Shown here: piece after piece, positions 56,191 through 64,000 of the stretch | Layout of the letters: the number at the start of each line of letters is the position of its first letter | Position numbering within the stretch: position 1 is the first letter of the stretch | From: JAEUQQ01 sp963697285 | GTDB lineage: Bacteria; Acidobacteriota; Vicinamibacteria; Vicinamibacterales; JAFNAJ01 | Length of the DNA stretch: 64,000 nt | NCBI GenBank assembly: GCA_963697285.1 | Contig: CAVONI010000011.1 | Coordinates: forward strand, 1,178,001 to 1,242,000 | Direction of reading: 5' to 3' | Program-made: the position numbers and the translations under genes | Notes under the pieces: generated by a model | The model's input: the letters and a program-made list of their open reading frames with translations, nothing else | What the model was told of the DNA's origin: nothing | The model's database searches: none

Positions 56191-57552
56191 ATGCCGGGAC
56201 CACCGCGAGTCCTCGTCGCCGATGACCAGCCAGACGTGGTGGATGCCCTCCGCCTGCTCCTGAAGGCCGAGGGATTCGCCGTCGAGGCGGCCTCGTCGCC
56301 GGCGGGCGTGCTGGCGGCGCTCGACACCAGCGACATCGACGTGGTGCTCAGCGACCTCAACTACACGCGCGACACGACCTCGGGCCGCGAGGGCCTCGAC
56401 CTCCTGACGTCGATTCGCGAGCGCGATGACACCCTCTCGGTCGTCGTGATGACGGCGTGGGCGAGCATCGACATCGCCGTTGACGCGATGCGCCGCGGCG
56501 CGAGGGATTTCGTCGGCAAGCCCTGGGACAACCAGCGCCTCGTCACCATCCTGCGCACGCAGGCCGAGCTGACACGGGCGCTGCGGCGGTCGCGTCGTCT
56601 CGAATCCGAGAATCGCGCCCTGGCCGGCGAACCGTCGACGACCCCGGTGATCGCCGAGTCGGCCGCGATGCAGCGCATCCTCGACATCGTCGCCCGCATC
56701 GGGCCTTCGGATGCCAACGTGTTGCTGCTCGGCGAGAACGGCGTTGGCAAGGGCACGATCGCGCGCGCGCTCCACGCCGGCTCCGCGCGCAGGTCACGCC
56801 CGCTCGTCACCGTGAACGTGGGGGGCTTGTCAGAGGGCGTGTTCGAGAGCGAGCTATTCGGGCACGTCAAGGGGGCATTCACCGACGCGCGCACCGATCG
56901 CCTGGGACGCTTCGACCTTGCTGACGAGGGCACGCTCTTCCTCGACGAGATCGCCAACATCCCGATGGCGCTTCAGGCCAGGCTGCTGCGCGTGGTCGAG
57001 AGTGGCGAGTTCGAGCCGGTGGGCTCGTCGCGCACGAAGCGCTCAGACGCGCGCCTCATCTCGGCCACCAATGCCGACATCGATCGCGAGATCGCGGCTG
57101 GCCGCTTCCGCGAGGATCTGCTGTTCAGGCTCAACACGATCGAGATACGGATTCCGCCGTTGCGCGAGCGACGCGAAGACATCCCGGCGCTGGCTCAGCG
57201 GTTTCTCGACGTGCACGCGCGGCGCTACCGGAAGACGCTGCGCGGCATCGACGCGTCGGCGCTGCAGGCGCTGGTCGAGCACTCGTGGCCCGGCAACGTG
57301 CGCGAGCTCGAGCACACGGTCGAGCGGGCGGTGCTGCTGGCGGCGGGCCACACCATCCGCCCGGCCGATCTCGTGCTGCGCACACCCGCCGAGGCCCGGA
57401 CCCTGCTCGAAGACATGAGCCTCGAAGATGTCGAGGCCTTCCTCGTGAAGAAGGCGCTCGCGCGATTCGACGGCAACGTGAGCCGCGCGGCCGATGCCCT
57501 CGGCCTGTCGCGCAGCGCGCTGTATCGACGCATGGAGCGGTACGGACTCTGA
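56191..57552 (+). CDS. NtrC-type sigma-54-dependent response regulator
   Basis: 453 aa from ATG 56191 (a GTG lies immediately upstream). Receiver domain residues 5-120 with phospho-acceptor Asp at about 55 in DVVLSDLNYT. AAA+ domain about 145-370: Walker A LLLGENGVGKGTIARALH, Walker B EGTLFLDEIANIPMALQARL, and the sigma-54 contact loop ELFGHVKGAFTDART (GAFTDA, where the classic motif is GAFTGA). C-terminal Fis-type helix-turn-helix (ALARFDGNVSRAADALGLSR, SALYRRMERYGL). It should activate sigma-54 promoters, probably that of the efflux operon just upstream. Partner kinase is the next gene. Confidence 0.92.
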   Translation: MPGPPRVLVADDQPDVVDALRLLLKAEGFAVEAASSPAGVLAALDTSDIDVVLSDLNYTRDTTSGREGLDLLTSIRERDDTLSVVVMTAWASIDIAVDAMRRGARDFVGKPWDNQRLVTILRTQAELTRALRRSRRLESENRALAGEPSTTPVIAESAAMQRILDIVARIGPSDANVLLLGENGVGKGTIARALHAGSARRSRPLVTVNVGGLSEGVFESELFGHVKGAFTDARTDRLGRFDLADEGTLFLDEIANIPMALQARLLRVVESGEFEPVGSSRTKRSDARLISATNADIDREIAAGRFREDLLFRLNTIEIRIPPLRERREDIPALAQRFLDVHARRYRKTLRGIDASALQALVEHSWPGNVRELEHTVERAVLLAAGHTIRPADLVLRTPAEARTLLEDMSLEDVEAFLVKKALARFDGNVSRAADALGLSRSALYRRMERYGL

Positions 57553-57655
57553 ACCCTGGGCTCACCTGTGTTGAGTGGGTTCCGACACCGAACAGGCAGA
57601 ACCGTCGATTGGATTCGGACGTGACGTGCACTCAATGCAACCAGTCGAAGGGTAG

Positions 57656-58969
57656 ATGCACATGACCCACGCTGGCCGCGTGCTCGCGCTGGCGCTGGCG
57701 GCAGGCGCCCCTGCCGTTGCCGTGTCGCTGTGGCTGCTGCCCCGGACGGGATGGAACACCCCGGCGCGCACGATGCTCGGGATCACGATTGTCGCCGCCT
57801 GGCTGGCCTGCGGGATGCTCGCGCGTCGGCTGGTCGAGCGGCCATTGCAGACGGTTGCCAACCTCCTCTCGGCCCTCAGGGAAGAGGATTACTCGTTCCG
57901 GGCCCGCGCCGGGCGGCGGGATGATGCCCTTGGCGAAGTCGCCCATGAGCTGAACGCGCTGGCCGACGTGCTCAAGAGCCAGCGTCTCGGCGCGCTGGAG
58001 GCCACGGCGCTTCTGCGGGCCGTCATGGCCGAAATCGACGTCGCGGTCTTCGCCTTCGACGATCACGACACGCTGCGCCTCGTGAACCGGGCCGGCGCAC
58101 GCCTGCTGGGACGTTCCGCCGAGCGCAGCCTCGGCCGCACGGCCGAGGAGCTGGATCTCGCCGAAGCGCTCTCGGGTGACGCGCCACGCGTGGTTGACGG
58201 GCTGTTTGGCGGGCGGACGGCACGCTGGGAAGTCAGGCGGGGCATGTTCCGTCAGGAGGGACGTCCGCATCGCCTGCTGGTGCTGAGCGACGTGAGCCGG
58301 GCGTTGCGCGAAGAGGAGCGGGCGGCCTGGCAGCGGCTGGTCCGGGTGCTGGGACACGAGATCAACAACTCGCTCGCGCCGATCATGTCGATCTCGGCGA
58401 GCCTCGATTCCCTGCTGAAGCGCGATCCGCCGCCCGATGACCTCCACGCCGACCTGAGGCGCGGCCTCGAGATCATCGGACAGCGTGCCGGCGCACTCGG
58501 GCGCTTCACCGAGGCCTACGCGCAGATCGCGCGGCTGCCGCCGCCGCGGCCGACGCGCATCGATGCCGGCACGCTGGTGCGGCGTGTGGCGACGCTGGCG
58601 GCTGACCCGCGGGTGAGGGTCGTCGAGGGTCCGGCGGTGACGATGTTGGCGGACGCCGACCAGGTCGAGCAGGCCGTGATCAATCTCGTGCGGAACGCGC
58701 TTGATGCCGCGCGCGCGACCGACGGTCGGGTCGAGGTGATCTGGACGGCAGAGAATGGCGTGGTCGAGATCCGCATCGACGACGAAGGGCCGGGCCTTGC
58801 GCCGACGGCGAACCTGTTCGTGCCCTTCTTCACGACGAAGCCCGGGGGCACGGGTATCGGCCTGGTGCTGTCTCGCCAGATCGCCGAGCAGAACGGCGGG
58901 CGTGTCGTCCTCGAGAACCGCCCCGACCGCACCGGCGCCCGCGCGCGGATTACGCTGCCGCTGGCCTAA
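57656..58969 (+). CDS. NtrY-type membrane sensor histidine kinase
   Basis: 437 aa from ATG 57656 (ATG 57662 two codons later is as good). Two membrane segments (VLALALAAGAPAVAVSLWLL, TMLGITIVAAWLACGMLARR), HAMP (VERPLQTVANLLSALREEDY), a PAS domain (about 120-200) and the phosphoacceptor VLGHEINNSLAPIMSISASL with His at about 234. HATPase domain with N-box AVINLVRNALDAA, G-boxes RIDDEGPGLAP and KPGGTGIGLVLSRQIAEQNG. It should sense the envelope and phosphorylate the regulator encoded 103 bp upstream. Together with the MacAB-like genes it forms a self-contained regulated efflux unit. Confidence 0.92.
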   Translation: MHMTHAGRVLALALAAGAPAVAVSLWLLPRTGWNTPARTMLGITIVAAWLACGMLARRLVERPLQTVANLLSALREEDYSFRARAGRRDDALGEVAHELNALADVLKSQRLGALEATALLRAVMAEIDVAVFAFDDHDTLRLVNRAGARLLGRSAERSLGRTAEELDLAEALSGDAPRVVDGLFGGRTARWEVRRGMFRQEGRPHRLLVLSDVSRALREEERAAWQRLVRVLGHEINNSLAPIMSISASLDSLLKRDPPPDDLHADLRRGLEIIGQRAGALGRFTEAYAQIARLPPPRPTRIDAGTLVRRVATLAADPRVRVVEGPAVTMLADADQVEQAVINLVRNALDAARATDGRVEVIWTAENGVVEIRIDDEGPGLAPTANLFVPFFTTKPGGTGIGLVLSRQIAEQNGGRVVLENRPDRTGARARITLPLA

Positions 58970-59065
58970 AAGGGGTCACGTCTTTCATTGCAGCATTTCT
59001 CAAGACCTGGCCCCTGCATTGGGGTCAGAGCTTGAGAAATGCGATAAAGAAAGACGTGACCCCTT
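58970..59065. repeat. 96-bp palindromic (REP/MITE-like) element between convergent genes
   Basis: Outer arms AAGGGGTCACGTCTTTC and GAAAGACGTGACCCCTT are perfect inverted repeats, and inner arms GCATTTCTCAAG / CTTGAGAAATGC continue the pairing around a loop of CCTGGCCCC and GGGGTCAG. The right arm carries a few extra bases. Such RAYT-associated REP-type elements are dispersed in many genomes. Here it lies exactly between the kinase stop and the convergent MBL-rhodanese gene and can serve as a two-way terminator. Confidence 0.8.
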
Positions 59066-59109
59066 CTGCGCCTCGCGAGTCGAAGGGCCTGCCCTGAGCG
59101 AGCGAGTGA

Positions 59110-60513
59110 TCACGCGAGTCGAAGGGGCAGGCCGGCCATCTTCCAGGCGTTCATGCCGCCGGTGACGTTCATCACGTGCGTGATGCCGGCACGCTCGAAC
59201 AGGCTGGCGGCGACCGTCGAGCGGTAGCCGCTGCCGCAGACAACCGCGATCGTCGCGCCGTCGCGGAACTCGTCGAGGCGCGCGGGCAGGTATCCGCACA
59301 TGACGTTCTCGGCGCCAGCGATGTGACCGCTGGCGAACTCCCCCGTGTTCCGCACGTCGAGCACGCGGATGTCGTCGCCGTTCGCCAGGCGATCGGCCAG
59401 TGTCTGCGGGGCGATCTGCGCCGTCTGGGCAAGGGGCCAGCCAGCCTTCACCCACGTGTCGATGCCGCCCAGCAGATAGCCGCGCACGTCGTCGAGGCCC
59501 ACCCGTACCAGCGAGCGCACCGCCTCTTCGAGTTGCGCGTGATCGACACCCACGAGCAACAGCGGCGTGTTGTACGGCAGCGTCCAGGAGGCCCACGTCG
59601 ACAGGCTCTGGCTCCCCGCCAGCCCGAAGGCGCCGGCGATGTGGCCGGCACCGAACGACAACTGGTCGCGCAGGTCGACGATGACGTGATCGCGGGCGAC
59701 CAGGTCGCGGAACTGCTTCAGGGGAATCGGCACGAGGCCGGGTAGACCGTTGAGCGCCGCCGGCCCGAGGGCGTTGAGTACCTTCATGCGGCGGTAGTAG
59801 TCGGGAAACGGCGGCACGCTCCCGAGGATCATGTCGACGAACACATCCTCAGAGAGGCTGCGCAGGTACGGATTGGCGATGCGCTCGAAACCGAGCGTCG
59901 ACACCGCGCGCCCGCTCATCCCGGCCCCGCACATCGATCCCGCGCCGTGCCCCGGTGCGATCTCGAGGCCATCGGGGAGCCCGGGCAGCACGGTCGTCAC
60001 CGAGTGATACAGCCGCTTCGCGAGCGCGAGCTTCGCGTCGTCGCCGAGCAGGTCGGGACGCCCCAGCGATCCGACGAACAGGAAGTCGCCGCTGAGCATC
60101 ACCATCGGGACCTCGGCCGACCGCGCCTGGTCGTACACGAGAAGCGACAGGTGCTCGGGCGTGTGCCCCGGCGTGTGACGCGCGACGATGCGGACGGCGC
60201 CAAAGGCAATCGCATCCCCGTCGTGCAGCTCGGTGTGCGGGAAGGCTGTCTCGTACAGTTCGCCCGTGTCGTAGGCCGACAGGCACAGCCTGGCGCCCGT
60301 CCGTTCAGCCAGTTCCTTCGCGCCCGAGGCGAAGTCGGCATGGATGTGCGTCTCGAGCACGTGCGTGATCGCGAGACCGCGGGCGGTCGCGAACTCGAGG
60401 TAGACGTCGACATCGCGACGGGGATCGACGATGGCGCACGCGCCCTGGCCCTCGCAGGCGACGGCGTAGGAGTACTGCGAGAGCCCTTTGTCCTCGAACC
60501 GTTCGACGAGCAT
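59110..60513 (-). CDS. MBL-fold hydrolase fused to two rhodanese domains (persulfide dioxygenase-like)
   Basis: 467 aa from ATG 60513 (MLVERFEDKGLSQYSYAVAC); the open frame reaches up to 60579. MBL domain (1-240): ITHVLETHIHADFASGAKEL (HxHxD), VARHTPGHTPEHLSLLVYD, LSGDFLFVGSLGRPDLLGDD, GLEIAPGHGAGSMCGAGMSG. First rhodanese (about 260-365) lacks the active-site Cys (TPLLLVGVDHAQL). The second (about 375-467) has it: IAVVCGSGYRSTVAASLFER. This is the architecture of glyoxalase-II-like persulfide dioxygenase-rhodanese fusions in sulfide oxidation and detoxification. Confidence 0.9.
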   Translation of the reverse strand: MLVERFEDKGLSQYSYAVACEGQGACAIVDPRRDVDVYLEFATARGLAITHVLETHIHADFASGAKELAERTGARLCLSAYDTGELYETAFPHTELHDGDAIAFGAVRIVARHTPGHTPEHLSLLVYDQARSAEVPMVMLSGDFLFVGSLGRPDLLGDDAKLALAKRLYHSVTTVLPGLPDGLEIAPGHGAGSMCGAGMSGRAVSTLGFERIANPYLRSLSEDVFVDMILGSVPPFPDYYRRMKVLNALGPAALNGLPGLVPIPLKQFRDLVARDHVIVDLRDQLSFGAGHIAGAFGLAGSQSLSTWASWTLPYNTPLLLVGVDHAQLEEAVRSLVRVGLDDVRGYLLGGIDTWVKAGWPLAQTAQIAPQTLADRLANGDDIRVLDVRNTGEFASGHIAGAENVMCGYLPARLDEFRDGATIAVVCGSGYRSTVAASLFERAGITHVMNVTGGMNAWKMAGLPLRLA

Positions 60514-60603
60514 TGGTCCCTCCACCTCACCGAGCCGACCGGGCGGCTGACGTCGGACGGACGTCACCGCGAGATCCAACCCCGCTGAGCTGAGAATAGC
60601 GGA

Positions 60604-61095
60604 TCAGGCGGGAAGGTGCGACGCCAGCCGGCCCCAGGTGTCGGGATCCTGCAGCAACAGCGTCTGGAAGTACAGGCGCACGTCGTCGGCCGGGAACTTC
60701 GCCACGAGGACGGCCGCGGCCTTGTCGATCTGCTCGGGCGTGGGTGCCGGCGTTTCGTCTTCGTCGATCAGCCCGTCGCCGTGCTTGATTCCGAGCGCAT
60801 CGAGGAAGGCCGACATCATGAGGCGCTGCGTCCCCAGATGATAGGCGACGAGCAGGCGCCCGGCCACGGCGTCTGACATCGCGCCCATGCGCGACGTGAG
60901 TCGCACCTTCTTTTCGACCGGCAGGGCGATCACCGACTTGGGGCGGAACTTGAGTTGGCGCGCGATCAGGCCCATCACTTCGGCCTGTTCGGCGACGCTG
61001 CCCTCGTCGGCCCAGAAGGCCTCCGAGGCAGCGGTCTTCTGGGAGTCGGTCATGTCGCGCCACAGGCGCGAGGGACGTGCGATGTCAATCGTCAT
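60604..61095 (-). CDS. Conserved hypothetical protein
   Basis: 163 aa from ATG 61095 (MTIDIARPSRLWRDMTDSQK; the open frame continues up to 61149). Cytosolic, mixed alpha. Conserved-looking features: AASEAFWADEGSVAEQAEVM, ARQLKFRPKSVIALPVEKKV, GRLLVAYHLGTQRLMMSAFL, FPADDVRLYFQTLLLQDPDT. I do not recognise a functional domain. Same strand as, and upstream of, the MBL-rhodanese gene (91 bp from its likely start), so possibly co-transcribed. Confidence 0.7.
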   Translation of the reverse strand: MTIDIARPSRLWRDMTDSQKTAASEAFWADEGSVAEQAEVMGLIARQLKFRPKSVIALPVEKKVRLTSRMGAMSDAVAGRLLVAYHLGTQRLMMSAFLDALGIKHGDGLIDEDETPAPTPEQIDKAAAVLVAKFPADDVRLYFQTLLLQDPDTWGRLASHLPA

Positions 61096-61289
61096 GGCGG
61101 CCGGTAGTGTAGCAAAACGCGTCGCCCATGGATGCGGTGCCGCCTTCACGAGCCACCTGGGCCATGTGAAATCCGCGCTCCGGGCACGCCGGACGACCTA
61201 TGATGCCGGTCATGGCGCCTGCTCGCGCCCTCTCGTAGCATCGGTGTGTCGCGCCGCCTCTGTCAGGGCCGGCGGCACAGGAGAAGACC

Positions 61290-62336
61290 TTGCTCACGAC
61301 ACTCAACTGGCGGGCGATGCGCTGGGCGACGTTCTGGACGTGCCTGCTGGTGCTCGCGGTCATCGTCGGCTCGCGCAACCTCCAGAATTTCGATGGCGCG
61401 CTCGTCGCGTACCTGTTCGGCACCCTCTTCGCGACGTTCGGCATCGTCTACCGGTATGCCGTGTGGCTGCAGCGGCCGCCGACGCGGCGCTTCTGGCGGC
61501 GCGGATGGCAACTGCTCTTCTCGCGGCACTTCCTGTCGCATCTCGGCATCGTCGCGGGGCGCGCCGCAGTCGACGTCGGCGGGCAGGCGTTCATCTTCAG
61601 GCGCAGCCCGGCCCGCGGCCTGGCCCACGTCCTCCTGGCCTGGGGCTGCCTGTCGGCGTTCGCCATCACGCTCCCACTCACGTTCGGGTGGATTCACTTC
61701 ACGCTGCAGGCCGGGTCGACGACGATCTACGAAGCCCACGTGCTCGGCTTCAAGGTGATGGCGTTCCGGCACGACGGCCTGGTGGCACTCAACCTGTTTC
61801 ATGCGTTGAACTGGTCGTCGCTGATGGTCATTGCCGGGGCCGCCTACTTCATCCGGCGCCGCATGACCGATGCGGGCCAGTTGGCGACGCAGACCTTCGA
61901 GATCGACTGGCTGCCCCTGCTGCTGCTGATCCTGATCTCCGTCACCGGCCTGGGGCTGACGTGGGACTACGAGTTCATGCAGGGCCGGGCACACGCCTTC
62001 ATGGCCATCACGCACGCCATCACGGTGATCCTGCTGCTGGTGTGGCTGCCGTTCGGGAAGTTCTTCCACGTCTTCCAGCGCCCCGCGCAGATTGGCGTGG
62101 CGCTCTTCGAACGCGAAGGCGCACGGGGTCCGCAGGCCGTCTGCGCCCACACCGGCGAGGCGTTCACGTCGGCGCTGCACCTCGATGACGTCAAGGACGT
62201 CACGCGCGAGATCGGCGTGAACTTCGACCTGGCCACGGGAGGCTCACACCTCGACCTGAGTCCCCAGGGCAAGCGCGCCGCGCTGGCGCGCGCCCACCTG
62301 GCTGCGCGCATCGAAAGCGGTCGCCTGTTCGGCTAG
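61290..62336 (+). CDS. Cytochrome-b-like membrane protein with C-terminal soluble tail
   Basis: 348 aa from TTG 61290, preceded by AGGAG. Five or six membrane helices (FWTCLLVLAVIVGSRNLQNF, HVLLAWGCLSAFAITLPLTF, ALNWSSLMVIAGAAYFIRRR, LLLLILISVTGLGLTWDYEF, HAITVILLLVWLPFGKFFHV) with several histidines near membrane faces (RHFLSHLGIV, HAFMAITHAI) that could bind heme. The pattern recalls NarI/cytochrome-b-type anchors. Located 88 bp upstream of a molybdopterin oxidoreductase on the same strand, so it probably anchors and passes electrons to it. A soluble tail of about 70 residues (AVCAHTGEAFTSALHLDDVK) follows. Confidence 0.75.
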   Translation: MLTTLNWRAMRWATFWTCLLVLAVIVGSRNLQNFDGALVAYLFGTLFATFGIVYRYAVWLQRPPTRRFWRRGWQLLFSRHFLSHLGIVAGRAAVDVGGQAFIFRRSPARGLAHVLLAWGCLSAFAITLPLTFGWIHFTLQAGSTTIYEAHVLGFKVMAFRHDGLVALNLFHALNWSSLMVIAGAAYFIRRRMTDAGQLATQTFEIDWLPLLLLILISVTGLGLTWDYEFMQGRAHAFMAITHAITVILLLVWLPFGKFFHVFQRPAQIGVALFEREGARGPQAVCAHTGEAFTSALHLDDVKDVTREIGVNFDLATGGSHLDLSPQGKRAALARAHLAARIESGRLFG

Positions 62337-62424
62337 TCGCGCCGGTGGCGCCCCCGCGGCGGCGCGAGCCACGGCTGGCAGCCACCGCGGCGCCCGCCAT
62401 CGGGCCCATCAGAGGATCTCGTTC

Positions 62425-64000
62425 ATGTCCCGACTTCCGGTTCCAGCCGAACGACTCATCGACGAGTTCGGTCCACATCTGAACTACGCACCTCGCGACG
62501 GATACCCGGGGCGCGACGAACCCGACGCGGTCGTCGCCACGCACTGCTGCTTCTGCGGCATGCAGTGCGGCATCAAGCTGCTCGTCAAGGACAACCGGGT
62601 CGTCGGCTTCGACCCGTGGGAGGAGTTCCCGTTCAACGAAGGACGCCTGTGTCCCAAGGGCGTGCAGCGGTACCTGCAGAACAACCATCCCGACCGCCTG
62701 CTTCATGCCCTCGCCCGCGTCGAGGGCAAGGGATTCCAGCCGATCGCCTGGGACCAGGCCATGGGCCGCGTCGTCCGCGAGATCCAACGGATCCAGGGCG
62801 CGCACGGACGCGATGCGTTCGCCATGCTGTCGGGCGTGTCGCTCACCAACGAGAAGAGTTACCTCGTGGGCAAGTTCGCGCGGGTCGCGCTGAAGACGAA
62901 GAACCTCGACTACAACGGCCGCCTGTGCATGGTCAGCGCGGGCGCGGGCAACAAGAAGGCCTTCGGCCTCGACCGAGCGAGCAACACGTACGCCGACCTC
63001 GAGCGCGCCGAGGTCGTGATGCTCTGCGGAACGAACGTCAGCGAGACGTTCCCGACCCTGACGCACTGGATCTGGCGGGCGCGCGACAACGGCGCAAAGC
63101 TCATCGTCGTCGACCCGCGGATGACGCCTATTGCCCGCACCGCGGACCTCCACCTGGCAATCAGGCCGGGGCGCGACTCGGCCCTCTACGGGGCCATGCT
63201 TCGCGAACTGATCGTTCACGACTGGCTCGACCACGCGTTCATCGAGCAGCACACCTCGGGATTCGAGGCGGCAGCGGCCGCGGTCGAGTTGTTCACGCTG
63301 CCCTGGGCCGAGCAGGTCACCGGCGTGCCCGCCCGGCAGATCGCCATGGCCGCGGAGTGGTGGGGACGTGCCGCCACGAGCTTCCTGCTGCACGCGCGCG
63401 GCATCGAACACCACACGAAGGGCGTCGACAACGTCGTGTCGTGCATCAACCTCGTGCTCGCCACGGGCCGGATCGGCAAGCCGTACTGCGGCTACGGCAC
63501 CATCACCGGGCAGGGCAACGGGCAGGGCGGGCGCGAACACGGGCACAAGTGCGACCAGTTGCCGGGGAACCGCGATATCGAGAACCCGGTGCACCGCCAG
63601 TACATCGCGGATGTCTGGGGCATCCCCGAACCCGAACTCCCCGGCAAGGGGCTGACCGCCTACGAGATCGTCGAGGCGATCCATCGCGGCGAGATCAGGG
63701 GCCTGCTCTCGATCTGCTTCAACCCGCTGGTGTCGCTCCCGAACAGCCACATGGTGCGCGAAGCCCTCGAGAAGCTCGAGTTCTACGCCGCGATCGACTT
63801 CTTCCTCAACGAGACGGCGCAACACGCCGACATCGTGCTGGCCGGGTCACTCCACGAAGAAGAAGAGGGCACCGTCACCACCGCCGAAGGCCGCGTCGTG
63901 CGCGTGCGCGCCGCGGTGACGCCGCCAGGCGAGGCGCGCACCGACACGGCCATCCTGCTCGACCTCGCGAGCCGCCTCGGCGCAGGCGACAAGTTCGCGT
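62425..64000 (+). CDS. Molybdopterin oxidoreductase, NasA/NapA-like, 4Fe-4S (C-terminus beyond window)
   Basis: Open from ATG 62425 to the window edge, 525 residues seen. N-terminal [4Fe-4S] site at residues 41-48 (C-x2-C-x3-C in CCFCGMQCGIK) with the fourth Cys in EGRLCPKGVQRYLQN. Then VVMLCGTNVSETFPTLTHWI, the Mo-ligand region LDYNGRLCMVSAGAGNKKAF (Cys about 171, as in NapA/NasA), and GKPYCGYGTITGQGNGQGGR, CDQLPGNRDIENPVHRQYIA. No Tat signal is visible, so it is probably cytoplasmic, like assimilatory nitrate reductases. Candidate nitrate reductase or related oxidoreductase, working with the upstream cytochrome-b-like protein. Confidence 0.88.
   Translation, partial: MSRLPVPAERLIDEFGPHLNYAPRDGYPGRDEPDAVVATHCCFCGMQCGIKLLVKDNRVVGFDPWEEFPFNEGRLCPKGVQRYLQNNHPDRLLHALARVEGKGFQPIAWDQAMGRVVREIQRIQGAHGRDAFAMLSGVSLTNEKSYLVGKFARVALKTKNLDYNGRLCMVSAGAGNKKAFGLDRASNTYADLERAEVVMLCGTNVSETFPTLTHWIWRARDNGAKLIVVDPRMTPIARTADLHLAIRPGRDSALYGAMLRELIVHDWLDHAFIEQHTSGFEAAAAAVELFTLPWAEQVTGVPARQIAMAAEWWGRAATSFLLHARGIEHHTKGVDNVVSCINLVLATGRIGKPYCGYGTITGQGNGQGGREHGHKCDQLPGNRDIENPVHRQYIADVWGIPEPELPGKGLTAYEIVEAIHRGEIRGLLSICFNPLVSLPNSHMVREALEKLEFYAAIDFFLNETAQHADIVLAGSLHEEEEGTVTTAEGRVVRVRAAVTPPGEARTDTAILLDLASRLGAGDKFA

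Overview
The window looks like a stretch of a high-GC Acidobacteriota chromosome, probably class Vicinamibacteria (subdivision 6). This is inferred from the gene families (Oar-like TonB receptors, a duplicated MacB/FtsX permease of the acidobacterial type, DUF5916-like outer-membrane proteins, PEGA proteins) and from strong G/C third-position bias. No rRNA, tRNA or CRISPR array was recognised.

Layout. 1-4.4 kb (minus strand): a Tat-exported PhoD-type phosphatase cut by the window edge, and an Oar-like TonB-dependent receptor. 4.6-18.1 kb (plus strand): an Rhs polymorphic-toxin island, the most unusual part of the window. It has three tandem modules. Each consists of a large secreted YD-repeat 'shell' gene (complete only in the middle module, about 6 kb) followed, through a 4-bp GTGA overlap, by a separate short gene. 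The short gene has its own signal peptide, an RHS-core domain and a variable C-terminal toxin, and is followed by a different small candidate immunity gene. The shells of modules A and C are reduced to remnants, and an ISAzo13-like transposase remnant lies between B and C. 18.4-22.6 kb: gluQ, a broken PcRGLX/YetA-like exolyase gene and a broken DCC-family gene. 22.5-33.6 kb: a VTT/DedA-like membrane protein, a HAD-IG nucleotidase, an HDOD protein, a second PhoD-like phosphatase, an AlgI/AlgJ-like O-acetylation pair, a GT-C-like membrane protein and a NYN-LOTUS protein. 33.6-51.2 kb: a pseudokinase-PEGA membrane protein, threonine synthase, a ferredoxin fusion, a DUF5916-like protein, an endonuclease/phospholipase-D pair, a TonB receptor, a fatty-acid desaturase, a truncated globin and a CBS-domain beta-synthase. 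51.5-59 kb: a MacAB-like efflux operon (adaptor, ATPase, permease) followed by an NtrC-type regulator and an NtrY-type kinase. 59.1-64 kb: an MBL-rhodanese fusion, a small conserved protein, a cytochrome-b-like membrane protein and the start of a molybdopterin oxidoreductase.

How the genes work together. The toxin island fits contact-dependent or secreted competition with swappable warheads. The 51.5-59 kb genes look like a self-regulated efflux unit, and the last two genes like a membrane-anchored Mo-dependent redox pair. A cluster of single-base indels breaks frames between about 4.1 and 33.4 kb, and none was noticed after 33.4 kb. This may be an assembly-quality effect, so 'broken' genes there should be treated with caution. 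Intergenic regions carry several families of GC-rich palindromic (REP-like) repeats.
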